From Neolewinella litorea (GTDB lineage: Bacteria; Bacteroidota; Bacteroidia; Chitinophagales; Saprospiraceae): a stretch of 64,000 nucleotides of DNA. The notes under the pieces are model-generated. The model was not told the DNA's origin. It ran no database searches and saw nothing but the letters and a program-made list of their open reading frames with translations. The stretch spans positions 868,501 through 932,500 of the forward strand of contig NZ_SRSF01000001.1 of assembly GCF_004803465.1 (NCBI RefSeq), in the 5' to 3' direction. The translations under genes and the position numbers were made by a program. Shown here in pieces: positions 1-9,456 of this stretch (within the stretch, counting starts at the first letter, position 1; every line of letters begins with the position of its first letter).

Positions 1-1006
1 TAGCCTCGGTCTCCGCATCCCAGAAGTTGGTGTACCAGATTCCGATCAGGGCCAGCTTGGCGGGCAGGTTGTCGGCCAGGGGGGCATGGCGAAAGTGCTC
101 GTCCATGGCGTGCAGTCCGTCCAGCAGTTCGGCGAAGCGGTCGAAACCTACCGTCAGGGCTATGCTAAGGCCGATGCTGCTCGACAAACTGTAGCGGCCG
201 CCCACCCAGTCCCAAAAGCCAAACATGTTGGCTTCGTCGATGCCGAATTCCTTCACGCCCCCGGCATTGGTACTCAAGGCCACGAAGTGCTTGGCCACCT
301 CTTCGCTGCTTCCGCCCTGCTCGAGGAACCAGTCGCGTGCGCTGCGGGCGTTGGTCATGGTTTCCTGCGTGGTGAAGGTTTTGGAAGCCACCAGGAACAG
401 CGTTGTTTCCGGATCGACTTTTTTCAAGACTTCGCTCAGGTGGGTGCCGTCGATGTTGGACACGAAGTATACCTCCCGTCCCTCAATCCAGTAAGGCTTA
501 AGGGCTTCGGTGACCATAACGGGACCGAGGTCGGAACCACCGATGCCGATATTTACCACCTTCGTGAGGGGCTTACCGCTGTAACCGGTGTGCTCCCCCG
601 AATGTATCCGGCGGGTGAAGGCCCGCATGCGGTCCAGGACCTCGTTTACCTCGGGCATTACGTCCTCACCGTCGACCAGGATGGGTTGGTTTCCGCGGTT
701 ACGCAGGGCCACGTGCAGTACGGCCCGACCTTCCGTTCCGTTGATCACCTCACCGTTGAACATCTTCTCGGTGGCTTCCTTGACACCGCATTCCTCCGCC
801 AGGCGCAGCAGCAGGTCCATGGTTTCCTGCGTGATGATGTTCTTGGAGTAGTCCACCAGGATGTCCTCGAGTTGCTGGCTGAACCGGTCGAACCGGTCCG
901 GGTCCTGCGCGAAGAGGTCCTTCATATGGCGCTGCTGCATTTCGTGGGCGTGCATCTCCAGTTCCTTCCAACTGAGGGTGGTGGTGGGATTCAGGTTATT
1001 GAGCAT
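1..1006 (-). CDS. pgi: glucose-6-phosphate isomerase (3' part beyond window)
   Basis: Interconverts glucose 6-phosphate and fructose 6-phosphate in the cytoplasm (glycolysis/gluconeogenesis). The reverse strand reads from an ATG at 1006 without a stop to the window edge, giving about 335 residues, so the C-terminal part is missing. Visible family motifs are GIGGSDLGP in the sugar-phosphate binding region, [10 protein letters not shown], and [11 protein letters not shown], which matches the phosphoglucose isomerase signature. The N-terminus ([10 protein letters not shown]) is typical of bacterial Pgi. It is transcribed divergently from the fasciclin gene across about 190 bp. Long open frames on the opposite strand here are compositional shadows. 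Confidence 0.95.
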   Translation of the reverse strand, partial: MLNNLNPTTTLSWKELEMHAHEMQQRHMKDLFAQDPDRFDRFSQQLEDILVDYSKNIITQETMDLLLRLAEECGVKEATEKMFNGEVINGTEGRAVLHVALRNRGNQPILVDGEDVMPEVNEVLDRMRAFTRRIHSGEHTGYSGKPLTKVVNIGIGGSDLGPVMVTEALKPYWIEGREVYFVSNIDGTHLSEVLKKVDPETTLFLVASKTFTTQETMTNARSARDWFLEQGGSSEEVAKHFVALSTNAGGVKEFGIDEANMFGFWDWVGGRYSLSSSIGLSIALTVGFDRFAELLDGLHAMDEHFRHAPLADNLPAKLALIGIWYTNFWDAETEA

Positions 1007-1195
1007 GGCGAATTCTGGTTGTGTCGTTTGGCATAGATACGTCTTGCCCTGCGATATGTGCACCACGGCGGATATGACACCACCGCCCCCCTTGGTGCCT
1101 TTTCCCGAACAACCCCTTTGTGCACACGTTCTATTAGCAACCAACACAGTGCTTTACCCCAGCACTCCTTTATTTATTTACGAAAAACCTTCAAG

Positions 1196-2533
1196 ATGAA
1201 ATCATTATTTTCAAGCCTTCTGGCGCTTTTATTGCTGCTGGCCTTTACGCCAGGTAGCGTAAGCGCGCAGACCATGTCCGACGAGTCCGACATGACCGAG
1301 TCTACCGAAATGTCTGACAAGACCATCGTAGAGCTCGCTGTTGAAACCCAAGATCTGAGTACCCTGGTAGCCGCTGTTCAAGCCGCCGGCCTCGCCGAAG
1401 CGCTGGGCGCCGAAGGAACCCTTACGGTCTTTGCCCCTACTAACGCTGCATTTGAGCAACTCCCCGCCGGTGTTCTCGATGCCCTGCTTAAACCCGAGAA
1501 CAAAGAGGCTCTGGTCAATATCCTTAAGTACCACGTAGCCAGCACCCAACTTGCTTCGACTGATATCGTAGCCGGAATCGAAGAAGCCGGTGACACCGGT
1601 CTTTCCGCCACCACCATGAACGGCGACTTCACTGTCCGCAGTGAGGATGGCAATGTGATGATCGAAGATGCCATGGGTAACATGGCCACCGTTCAGCAGG
1701 CCGATATTATGGCTTCTAACGGTGTAGTCCACCTCATCGACCGTGTGCTCGTACCCTCTAACGTTGACGTAATGGCCCTCGTCGGAAACGGCGCCATGGG
1801 AATGGTCCGCGACGAACAGGAAGCCATGCGCTCCGACATGAACGACATGAAGGAGGATATGACCGCCAAGAAGGACGAAATGGCCGCTGAAATGGGCGAG
1901 ATGAAAGAGGAAATGCACGCCAAGAAGGACGAGATGTCTGCCGACATGAAAGAGATGAAGGAAGACATGAAGGCCACCAAAAAGGAAATGGCCGCCGGCA
2001 TGCAGGAGGACCGTACGCAGGATTACAACAGTGGCACCACCACCGCCAGTAACCGCAATATGGCCAACACTGCCAGCAATCCTAACTCCACCATCGTCGA
2101 CGTTGCCAAGAACAACAGCAACTTCAGCACCCTGGTGAGCGCCCTGAAATCCGCCGAACTGGTGGACATCCTGAGCAGCAACGGTGAGTTTACCGTTTTT
2201 GCCCCCACCAACGACGCCTTTAGTGCCGTGCCCGATAGCATCACCTCCAACCTTATGCAACCTGCCAACCAGCAGAACCTGCAACAGGTACTGACCTACC
2301 ACGTGCTAGCGTCGAAGGTGACCGCCGCCGACCTGATGAAAGCCATCGAGAAGTCCAAAGGGTACTTCCGCATCCAGACCATGGGTGGAGGAAGCCTGAT
2401 TGCTTCCCTGAAAGATGGTAAAGTCGTCCTGACCGACGGCAACGGCGAGTTCGCCACCATCACCGACACGGATATTGAGGCCAGCAACGGCGTCATCCAC
2501 GTGATCGACGGAGTACTGACCCCGCGTCAGTAA
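1196..2533 (+). CDS. secreted protein with two fasciclin (FAS1) domains joined by a Met-rich helical repeat
   Basis: A 445-residue exported protein. The ATG at 1196 is chosen because it begins a clear signal peptide (about 25 residues ending VSAQ); the frame stays open upstream to 1058 but that stretch is not signal-like. FAS1 domain 1 covers roughly residues 38-170 and domain 2 roughly 300-445. Both carry the family's TVFAPTNAAF/TVFAPTNDAF and 'ASNGV.H.ID' elements. Between them is a highly charged predicted helix built on an 18-residue repeat. FAS1 domains usually mediate adhesion, so a cell-surface or periplasmic adhesive role is inferred. A strong terminator follows 30 bp after the stop. 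The signal peptide has no lipobox and no sorting domain is visible. Confidence 0.9.
   Translation: MKSLFSSLLALLLLLAFTPGSVSAQTMSDESDMTESTEMSDKTIVELAVETQDLSTLVAAVQAAGLAEALGAEGTLTVFAPTNAAFEQLPAGVLDALLKPENKEALVNILKYHVASTQLASTDIVAGIEEAGDTGLSATTMNGDFTVRSEDGNVMIEDAMGNMATVQQADIMASNGVVHLIDRVLVPSNVDVMALVGNGAMGMVRDEQEAMRSDMNDMKEDMTAKKDEMAAEMGEMKEEMHAKKDEMSADMKEMKEDMKATKKEMAAGMQEDRTQDYNSGTTTASNRNMANTASNPNSTIVDVAKNNSNFSTLVSALKSAELVDILSSNGEFTVFAPTNDAFSAVPDSITSNLMQPANQQNLQQVLTYHVLASKVTAADLMKAIEKSKGYFRIQTMGGGSLIASLKDGKVVLTDGNGEFATITDTDIEASNGVIHVIDGVLTPRQ
1847..2008 (+). repeat. three tandem 54-bp units encoding an 18-residue helical repeat
   Basis: Three consecutive units of 18 codons, each starting MKED/MKEE and containing KKDEM or KKEM, followed by a partial unit's worth of similar sequence upstream. 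Eighteen residues make five helical turns, so the Met residues recur on the same face. This is the linker between the two FAS1 domains. Confidence 0.8.
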
Positions 2534-2562
2534 CCATCCGAGCCTAACCAACAGGTATAGGG

Positions 2563-2597
2563 AGTGGCTACCATCTTGCGATGGTAGCCACTTTTTT
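2563..2597 (+). terminator. rho-independent terminator of the fasciclin gene
   Basis: A perfect 12-bp stem (2564-2575 with 2580-2591), a 4-nt TTGC loop and six T residues immediately after (2592-2597). It lies 30 bp after the stop codon. Confidence 0.9.
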
Positions 2598-2699
2598 CGT
2601 TTTAACCCCCATTAAATGAACATTATAGTGTTCCCACAGGCTTATACTACTGAGTAGGGGACAAGTCAACGATCGCCCCACCCCGCCATCCAAGAAAAC

Positions 2700-2840
2700 A
2701 AGCGGAACGGTCGGGTTGCACCGCGCATGGAATATTAAGGACTTCCACATTCCTTTTGAGAGAGGCACTGTAAGCATTGAATATCACGCAGGAAGTTCTT
2801 CCACCGCAGTTTTTGACCGTCAGTACCGTTCCGCTTTTTT
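2700..2840 (+). ncRNA. candidate structured small RNA of about 140 nt with closing stem and T-run
   Basis: Positions 2700-2711 (AAGCGGAACGGT) and 2825-2836 are a perfect 12-bp inverted repeat, and the right arm runs into TTTTTT (2835-2840). The enclosed 113 nt can pair further in a rod-like way, for example GGACTTCC near 2739 with GGAAGTTC near 2791, and TGGAA with TTCCA outside it. A long rod closed by its own ends and ending in a U-run resembles 6S-type RNAs, but no family could be assigned. It lies between the fasciclin terminator and the next gene, in a gap of about 350 bp with no other recognisable content. It might instead be a leader or terminator structure. Confidence 0.3.
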
Positions 2841-2890
2841 GACCGATGCATCACTGGCACTTACCTTGGGGGATTCCTAAAATCGCCCCG

Positions 2891-5767
2891 ATGCCCCGTC
2901 TCCTTTTTCTTTGCTCCCTCTTCCTGCTATACGGCACCTGCGTCCGCGCCCAACAGCCGACATCAGCCGCTGACCGTTTGGCTGGCTACGAACGCCGCCT
3001 GTCCCTGCAAGAAGGTTCCCCGCTGACCGGCCTGCCCTTTACCAACATCGGACCCTCCATCATGAGCGGCCGGGTTACGGACGTGGCGGTGGACCCCGCC
3101 GACCCCACCCACTTCTACGTAGCCTACGCCAGTGGAGGCCTATGGGAAACGACCGACAACGGTAGTACCTTCTCTCCCCTCTTCCAGCAGGAGGCTGTCA
3201 TGACCATCGGCGATATTGACGTACACTGGCCCAGCGGCACCATCTACATCGGTACCGGAGAGGTGAACAGCAGCCGCAGTTCCTACGCAGGCAATGGCGT
3301 GTACCGGTCCACCGACAAGGGCAAAAGCTGGTCGCATCTCGGCCTCGACGAAAGCCACCACATCGGCCGCGTGATCGTCGACCAGTCGAACCAGAATCGC
3401 CTGTGGGTAGCGGCACTGGGCCACCTGTACGGTCCCAACCCGGAGCGGGGGGTCTACCTCACCACCGACGGCGGAAAATCCTGGCAGAAGACCCTCTTTA
3501 TCAACGATTCCACCGGCGTAGTAGACCTGGTACGCGACCCACGAAAGCCCAACCAACTCTTTGCGGCAGCCTGGCAACGCGAACGTAAGGCCTGGGACTT
3601 TACGGAAAGCGGGCCGGGATCCGGAATTTACGCCAGTCCGGACGCCGGTAAAACCTGGTCGTTGATCACCCGCGAAGGACAGGGATTCCCTACCGGTCAG
3701 GGCGTGGGGCGGATCGGGCTCGCCGTGAGCTACGATTCCCGGGGGCGCCGCCACCTCTATGCAAGTCTCGACAACTACTTCCTGCGCGAGGCGGAGGCAC
3801 CCGACTCTACCGAACTGACCAAAAATCAACTGCGCAACATGCCCCGGGAGGATTTGCTGCGCCTGGAAACCTACCTGCTTGAGGACTTCCTGCGCTCCAA
3901 CGGCTTCCCGCGCGATCTCGACGCCAAGACCGTACGCGAACGGGTGGAGAAGGGCGACCTGTCGCCGCTGCAGCTCGTGCAGTACCTTGAGGATGCCAAC
4001 AGCACCCTCTTCGACACCCCCGTGAAGGGATTTGAGCTCTACCACACCACCAACGACGGCAAGAAGTGGGAGCGGACGCACGAGGATTACCTCGATGACG
4101 TCTACTACAGCTACGGATACTACTTCGGCGCACTGGCCGTCCATCCCGAGGATCCGCAAACCATTTACGCTATGGGGGTCCCGATCATCAAATCGACCGA
4201 CGGCGGTAAAACCTGGGCGGGAGCCAACGGCGACAACGTCCACGCCGACCACCACTTCATGTGGATCAATCCGGCGCAGCCCAATCACCTCATCAATGGC
4301 AACGACGGCGGAGTGAATATCAGCTACAACGGGGGCAAGAGCTGGTTCAAGGCCAACGTACCGCCCGTAGGGCAGTATTACGCCGTGGCGGTCGACAACC
4401 ACCCCGACGGCTACCGCGTGTATGGTGGATTGCAGGACAACGGCACGTGGCGGGGACCGCATGACTACGAGGCGAGCACCGACTGGCAACAGGACGGCAA
4501 ATACCCCTACGAAGCCCTCTTCGGCGGCGACGGAATGCAGGTCGAGGTCGATCCGCGGGACAATGAGACCGCTTACGTAGGCTTCCAGTTTGGTAATTAC
4601 TACCGCATCAATCCCAAGGAAGGCACCCGCACCTTCATCACGCCGAAGCACGAACTCGGGCAGCGCCCCTTCCGGTGGAACTGGCAGACGCCCATCCTGA
4701 TCAGCCCTCACCAGCCCGATATTTTTTATATGGGATCGAATCACTTTCACCGCAGTTTCGACCGGGGCGATAACTTCCAGACCCTTGGCCCCGACCTGAC
4801 CCGCGGCGGCCGGGCCGGTGACGTAGCCTTCGGAACGCTGACCACCATCGACGAGTCACCCCTGCGCTTTGGGCTGCTCTACGTCGGAAGCGACGACGGA
4901 CTGGTTCACCGCAGCATGGACGGCGGCCAGACCTGGCAACCCCTGCAGGGCTTCGCCGACAGCCTGTGGGTAGCGCGACTCGATGCATCGCACGCCGACG
5001 AGAAAGTGGTGTATCTGGGCCTCAACGGGTACCGCGACGACAATTTCGAAAGCTACGTTTACCGCAGCACCGATTACGGAGATACCTGGACACGCATCGG
5101 TACCGACCTGCCGGCCGAACCGGTGAACGTCATCAAGGAAGACCCCCTCAATCCGGCACTCCTTTACGTAGGAACAGATCACGGACTCTACGTCAGCCTG
5201 GATACCGGGCGCACCTTTACCGCCGCCCCCAACCTGCCCGCCGTCGCCGTCCACGATGTGGTAGTGCAAGAGCAGGCGAAGGACCTCATCGTCGGCACCC
5301 ACGGCCGCAGCCTTTACCGGGGTAACGTTTCGCTCCTGCAGCAGGTGGCCGGAAAGTCCACTCCGGCACTTTCCATTGCCGCGGTGGAAGACCAACGCTA
5401 CTCTTCCCGTTACGGCTCAGCCAGTTGGTTTACGGACGATACTACGCCTGAGGTGACGCTTCAGGTCTACAGCCCGAGCGCGGACGCGGGTGCCACGCTC
5501 ACCGTCAAAAGCGAGGATGGCGTGGTACTGACGCGGAAGCCAATCCGGCTCACGCAAGGCTTCAACACGGTGCCTTATGACCTCAGCTTTGACGCCGACA
5601 AGGCCGCGGATCTGGAAGCCCTGCTGAACAAGGATCGAAAGGACAACGAGAAGCCGGCCCGCGTGGAAGCCGCCGATAACGGGACCTTCTATCTGCGCCC
5701 CGGCAAATACACCCTGGTGGTCGAGGCGGATGGAAATTCGACCGAGGCTACCCTGACCGTCAAATAG
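2891..5767 (+). CDS. secreted VPS10/sortilin-like Asp-box (BNR) beta-propeller protein
   Basis: A 958-residue exported protein of the 'VPS10 domain/glycosyl hydrolase BNR repeat' type common in Bacteroidota. The ATG at 2891 is preferred over one at 2846 because it starts a signal peptide (MPRLLFLCSLFLLYG... ending VRAQ). At least eleven Asp-box motifs (S-x-D-x-G-x-T/S-W/F) are spread through the protein, for example STDKGKSWS, TTDGGKSWQ, STDGGKTWA, SYNGGKSWF and SLDTGRTFT, indicating two propellers. A helical insert lies at about residues 305-370 and a beta-rich C-terminal domain follows. No substrate can be named, and sialidase activity should not be assumed from Asp-boxes alone. The gene converges on the alcohol dehydrogenase gene with a 16-bp gap. 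Confidence 0.85.
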   Translation: MPRLLFLCSLFLLYGTCVRAQQPTSAADRLAGYERRLSLQEGSPLTGLPFTNIGPSIMSGRVTDVAVDPADPTHFYVAYASGGLWETTDNGSTFSPLFQQEAVMTIGDIDVHWPSGTIYIGTGEVNSSRSSYAGNGVYRSTDKGKSWSHLGLDESHHIGRVIVDQSNQNRLWVAALGHLYGPNPERGVYLTTDGGKSWQKTLFINDSTGVVDLVRDPRKPNQLFAAAWQRERKAWDFTESGPGSGIYASPDAGKTWSLITREGQGFPTGQGVGRIGLAVSYDSRGRRHLYASLDNYFLREAEAPDSTELTKNQLRNMPREDLLRLETYLLEDFLRSNGFPRDLDAKTVRERVEKGDLSPLQLVQYLEDANSTLFDTPVKGFELYHTTNDGKKWERTHEDYLDDVYYSYGYYFGALAVHPEDPQTIYAMGVPIIKSTDGGKTWAGANGDNVHADHHFMWINPAQPNHLINGNDGGVNISYNGGKSWFKANVPPVGQYYAVAVDNHPDGYRVYGGLQDNGTWRGPHDYEASTDWQQDGKYPYEALFGGDGMQVEVDPRDNETAYVGFQFGNYYRINPKEGTRTFITPKHELGQRPFRWNWQTPILISPHQPDIFYMGSNHFHRSFDRGDNFQTLGPDLTRGGRAGDVAFGTLTTIDESPLRFGLLYVGSDDGLVHRSMDGGQTWQPLQGFADSLWVARLDASHADEKVVYLGLNGYRDDNFESYVYRSTDYGDTWTRIGTDLPAEPVNVIKEDPLNPALLYVGTDHGLYVSLDTGRTFTAAPNLPAVAVHDVVVQEQAKDLIVGTHGRSLYRGNVSLLQQVAGKSTPALSIAAVEDQRYSSRYGSASWFTDDTTPEVTLQVYSPSADAGATLTVKSEDGVVLTRKPIRLTQGFNTVPYDLSFDADKAADLEALLNKDRKDNEKPARVEAADNGTFYLRPGKYTLVVEADGNSTEATLTVK

Positions 5768-5783
5768 TCGGCGGAATTCCGGA

Positions 5784-6956
5784 TCAGGGCTTCAGCACCA
5801 CCTTGATGCATCCGTCCTCCTTATCGCGGAACTTCTGGTACATCGCCGGGGCGTTCTCCAGTGGCTCGGTATGGGTGATCAGGAAGCTGGGGTCGATCTC
5901 CCCCTTCTGGATCTTGTTGAGCAGAGGTTGCATGTAGCGCTGTACGTGGGTTTGCCCCATCTTGAAAGTCAGTCCCTTGTTCATAGCCGGTCCCATGGGT
6001 ATGGTGGCCATTGATCCGTACACGCCGGGTATGGACAGCGTACCCCCCTTGCGGCAGGCCATGATGGCTTGCTGCAGGACGTAAGGACGATCCGATTGCA
6101 GATGGGCGGTCTGCTTCAGGCTGTCGGCGGCGGCACTCACCATATTCGAGGCGTGGGATTCGGCACCGACGGCATCGATACAACGATCCGGGCCGCGGCC
6201 GCCCGTCATTTCGTTGAGAAGTCCGACCACGTCATCCACTTCCGAGAAGTCGATCGTCTCTACCTGGCAGTGTTCGCGGGCCATTTGCAGTCGCTCCGGC
6301 ACCTGATCGATGGCGATCACCCGGCCGGCACCCATCATCCAGGCACTTTTCATGGTGAACAGACCTACTGGACCGCAGCCCCAGATGGCTACGGTATCAC
6401 CCTTGTCGATCTGGGCGTGCTCCGCGGCCATGTAGCCCGTGGGGAAGATGTCCGACAGAAACAACACCTTTTCATCCGGCAGATCGCTTTCGATCTTGAT
6501 CGTTCCGAGGTCGGCATAGGGTACGCGGAGGTATTCGGCCTGCCCGCCGGGTATGCCCCCCAGTAGGTGAGAATATCCATAGACCCCGGCCGGGGAGTGA
6601 CCCATGGCCTTGATAGCATTCTCGGGCTTCGGATTGGAATTGTCGCACATCGAATAGAGCTCCTTTTCGCAGAACCAGCAGTGGCCGCAGGAGATCGTGA
6701 ACGACACGACTACCCGATCACCTTTCTTGATGTTTTTCACCGCTGCACCAACCTCTTCGACAATGCCCATGGGCTCGTGGCCGATGATGTCACCGGCCTT
6801 CATCATGGCGATGAATCCGTCGTAAAGGTGCAGGTCGGATCCGCAAATGGCGGTTGAGGTTACGCGAATGATCGCGTCGGTAGGTTGCTCAATGCGGGGG
6901 TCGGGGTGGGTATCGACGCGGACGTCGCCCTGCCCGTGATAGGTTAATGCTCTCAT
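5784..6956 (-). CDS. zinc-dependent alcohol dehydrogenase (formaldehyde dehydrogenase-like MDR)
   Basis: A 390-residue medium-chain dehydrogenase/reductase. Catalytic-zinc ligands are visible at C38 (ICGSDLHLY) and H60-E61 (GHEPMG). The structural zinc lobe has C90, C93, C96 and C104. The NAD(P) fold shows GCGPVG near residue 195. The long insert around YGYSHLLGG and the overall length resemble the glutathione-independent formaldehyde dehydrogenase-like subgroup, but the substrate is not determinable. It stands alone, downstream of tamL in the same direction with a 118-bp gap that contains a hairpin, so it probably has its own promoter. Confidence 0.9.
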   Translation of the reverse strand: MRALTYHGQGDVRVDTHPDPRIEQPTDAIIRVTSTAICGSDLHLYDGFIAMMKAGDIIGHEPMGIVEEVGAAVKNIKKGDRVVVSFTISCGHCWFCEKELYSMCDNSNPKPENAIKAMGHSPAGVYGYSHLLGGIPGGQAEYLRVPYADLGTIKIESDLPDEKVLFLSDIFPTGYMAAEHAQIDKGDTVAIWGCGPVGLFTMKSAWMMGAGRVIAIDQVPERLQMAREHCQVETIDFSEVDDVVGLLNEMTGGRGPDRCIDAVGAESHASNMVSAAADSLKQTAHLQSDRPYVLQQAIMACRKGGTLSIPGVYGSMATIPMGPAMNKGLTFKMGQTHVQRYMQPLLNKIQKGEIDPSFLITHTEPLENAPAMYQKFRDKEDGCIKVVLKP

Positions 6957-7017
6957 GTGCCTCGTTTGCTAATATAGCACAAGGGACTAGCAATGGTTCG
7001 GTTGTAAGTCTTGTTAG

Positions 7018-7048
7018 GCGATGGTTATTTTACTATATAGTCCATCGC
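7018..7048. repeat. small intergenic hairpin between tamL and the dehydrogenase gene
   Basis: A 7-bp inverted repeat (GCGATGG, 7018-7024, with CCATCGC, 7042-7048) encloses an A/T-rich loop with the palindrome ACTATATAGT. No T-run follows on the minus strand. It could be a weak terminator for tamL or an operator for the dehydrogenase gene. Confidence 0.3.
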
Positions 7049-7074
7049 GAACTTATCTGTTGTCGCCAGGGAAA

Positions 7075-9456
7075 TCAGAATGGATATCCAAAGGCCACCA
7101 CCAGGCGCAGACTCCGGTCCACCGGATCGCCTACGAACTCCTGGGGAATCTGAAAATTAGCGACCGTTTCCTCATATGGGATCTGGAACGGTTTGGCCAG
7201 ATCCAGGCGGAAGATTAAAAACGTGAGGTCGAAGCGGAAACCGATACCGTAGTTCATGGCCAGTTCGTTGAGGAATGCTTCCCGGCGGAAATCCGTATCC
7301 AAGGGCTCGGCTTCCGTCTTGTAGGTCCAAATATTGCCCGCGTCAACGAAGGCGGCCAGTTCGATGAGGGGGGTAACCTTTTGTCGGAATTCCACGCTTG
7401 TCTCCAGCAACAGGTTTCCGTAACCGCCCAGGGTGAGCAGGTTGTTGTTTTTCGGGGCGGTTCGACCCGGTCCGAGCTGCCGCGGCGCAAATCCCCGCAA
7501 GCTGTTCGGTCCGCCAATGGTGTACAGATCGAAGTAAGGGACGATGGCCCGATCGGAGATGGGATAAGCGACGCCTCCGTGCAGCCGCATCGCCAGCGTG
7601 GAGTTGCGGTTGAGGTTGTGGTAATACCGAAGATCGCTTTCCAGCTGAGGGTAAAGGCTTTGAATACGTTCACTGCGCATCAGGTCCTCGCCGAGGGGAA
7701 AGATATTGTTGAGGTTCATCGAGAGGTACTGCCGCCAGAAGAAGTTGTGCCGGTCTTCCCCGTCCAGTCGGGTATCGTAGGTGAGCGTGTAGTTCGGGGA
7801 GTAAACGATCATCCGGTCAAACCGGCTGGCGGCCGTAGCACTATTGGAGGCGTCGTTAAGCCCCAGGTTATTGGCCAGGCGCAGCACCCCTTCGTTGCTG
7901 ACAACGGGGTCCTGCAGGCGGACGCTGAGGGGGTTGAAAGCGTGGGTCTTTTTGATCCTGCGCTGCCAGGTATAGCCATATTGAGCTTTGATCTGCAGCA
8001 GACTCACCGTTTCCGAGGCGCTGGGGTCACCCTCCACGATTTGCTCGAGATCATCCAGGTTGAGGTCCGCGATTTCCTGCGAGAACTTGGCCAGGGTGAG
8101 CTGCAGCCGCTCCATCTTGGCCCCCAATGAGATGACGGTCCCGCTAGTCAGGACACGGGGAATGATCTTGCGCCGTTTCGGCAACCAGAGCCGCGGCACG
8201 TTCAGGGTGGCCGTAAGACCGTAGATACCCGAACGGGGCACGCGGATGTCTTCGGTATTACCGAGGAATACTACGTAGCTGAAGTCCCCTTCCAGCTTGA
8301 AGAGCTCCGCGCCCCGCAGGAGGTTGCGGTTCGTATAGGCAAGGCGAACGTTGGGGCCGACGTAACGGGCACTGTTATAGGTCAGGCCCACTTCCCCTTC
8401 GATGCGGCGGCGAGGCAAGGGCTCCATGTAAGCGTTCAGGACTAGCGTGGAATCGGATCCGGGCACTTCCTCGTAGTCGAGGCTGATGTAGCGAAAGGTG
8501 TTGTAGCTGGCCAGTCTCCGCAGCGTTTTCCGGTGCCGGTCGGGGTCATAGAGCAGTCCGCTTTCCACCGCGAAGCCCTCGTCCAGGATCTTCGGGCGCA
8601 GGGGACATTCGGCGCAGTGGATGGTCAGGCCTCCTACTTCGTAAACTGGCATGGCGGCCCGGCTGAGGGTATCGGTCACGTTCACGTTGGGGTAGACGTG
8701 AATATCCACTATCCGCTGAGGTTTGAGGTGTTCGACGGGTACATCCGTCTTTATTTTGGCCAGCATCTTTACCTCCCGGTCGCCCTGCACGGTATCCGCC
8801 AGAAACAGAAAATCGTTGGCATTGGCGTAGAAGTAGCCCTGCTGCTTGAGAATCTGCTGCCACCTTTGCCGCTCCGCCTTAATAGCGTCAAGATCGTATT
8901 GGTCGCCGGGGGAAAGCAGGCTTTCCTGCTGCACGCTGTCCAGGATGCGCGCCACGCTGGAATCGCTCCAGAAGTGCCGCACGGTGTCGAGAGAATAGGG
9001 GCTGTTGACCGTGATGGTGTAGTCCACGCTTACTTCCCGGTCCTGCTCACTGGTGTCGACCGTGTAGCTCGCCTCGTGCTCAAAGTAGCCGTTGTTGGCC
9101 GCTCGGTTTTCCAGCAGGTTGGTCAAGCCTTCCGCCACCGTCTCCCGGAAAAAAATGGGTTCTTCCCCTTTCGTTTCGTCGGGGTCGTCGGCATACTTCT
9201 CCGGCTTCTTCGCTTTCTTCTCCTCGAATTTGTAGTAGCGCCAGATGTTGCGGTAGCCGATCAGGGGTATCTTCTGGTTGGTATTCTGGTCGAGTACGGC
9301 CGTCAGTTCGGTTTCAAGTTGGGCCACGTCCACGCTGTCGGGGGCCTCGACGGAGACCGAAGCTCCGCGGTACAGGTATTCACCGGGCGGCAGGAAGCGG
9401 GTGACATTACACCCCATGGTAGTGATGGCGGTCAGAATCAGTAGTAGTCGCCCCAT
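7075..9456 (-). CDS. tamL: TamL-type outer membrane BamA-family lipoprotein
   Basis: A 793-residue Omp85/BamA-superfamily protein. It has a lipoprotein signal with Cys at residue 16 (ITTMGC), POTRA-like N-terminal half (about 30-390), and a C-terminal 16-strand-type barrel region with SLRGFAPRQLGP, matching the conserved (V/I)RG(F/Y) motif of lid loop 6. It ends in an aromatic residue (VVAFGYPF), as outer-membrane barrels do. In Bacteroidota the TamA counterpart is a lipoprotein (TamL) paired with TamB, which fits here. The start ATG overlaps the tamB stop by one base (TAATG), showing translational coupling. Role inferred: insertion or assembly of outer-membrane proteins or envelope lipid transport together with TamB. 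Confidence 0.88.
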   Translation of the reverse strand: MGRLLLILTAITTMGCNVTRFLPPGEYLYRGASVSVEAPDSVDVAQLETELTAVLDQNTNQKIPLIGYRNIWRYYKFEEKKAKKPEKYADDPDETKGEEPIFFRETVAEGLTNLLENRAANNGYFEHEASYTVDTSEQDREVSVDYTITVNSPYSLDTVRHFWSDSSVARILDSVQQESLLSPGDQYDLDAIKAERQRWQQILKQQGYFYANANDFLFLADTVQGDREVKMLAKIKTDVPVEHLKPQRIVDIHVYPNVNVTDTLSRAAMPVYEVGGLTIHCAECPLRPKILDEGFAVESGLLYDPDRHRKTLRRLASYNTFRYISLDYEEVPGSDSTLVLNAYMEPLPRRRIEGEVGLTYNSARYVGPNVRLAYTNRNLLRGAELFKLEGDFSYVVFLGNTEDIRVPRSGIYGLTATLNVPRLWLPKRRKIIPRVLTSGTVISLGAKMERLQLTLAKFSQEIADLNLDDLEQIVEGDPSASETVSLLQIKAQYGYTWQRRIKKTHAFNPLSVRLQDPVVSNEGVLRLANNLGLNDASNSATAASRFDRMIVYSPNYTLTYDTRLDGEDRHNFFWRQYLSMNLNNIFPLGEDLMRSERIQSLYPQLESDLRYYHNLNRNSTLAMRLHGGVAYPISDRAIVPYFDLYTIGGPNSLRGFAPRQLGPGRTAPKNNNLLTLGGYGNLLLETSVEFRQKVTPLIELAAFVDAGNIWTYKTEAEPLDTDFRREAFLNELAMNYGIGFRFDLTFLIFRLDLAKPFQIPYEETVANFQIPQEFVGDPVDRSLRLVVAFGYPF

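Noticed and set aside
1229-2302. 357-codon open frame opposite the fasciclin gene
   Set aside because: His/Gly/Val-rich shadow, and the FAS1 motifs on the plus strand are unambiguous.
3140-4750. 536-codon open frame opposite the Asp-box protein
   Set aside because: The opposing frame has eleven Asp-box motifs and a signal peptide. The antisense translation shows no fold and reflects GC composition.
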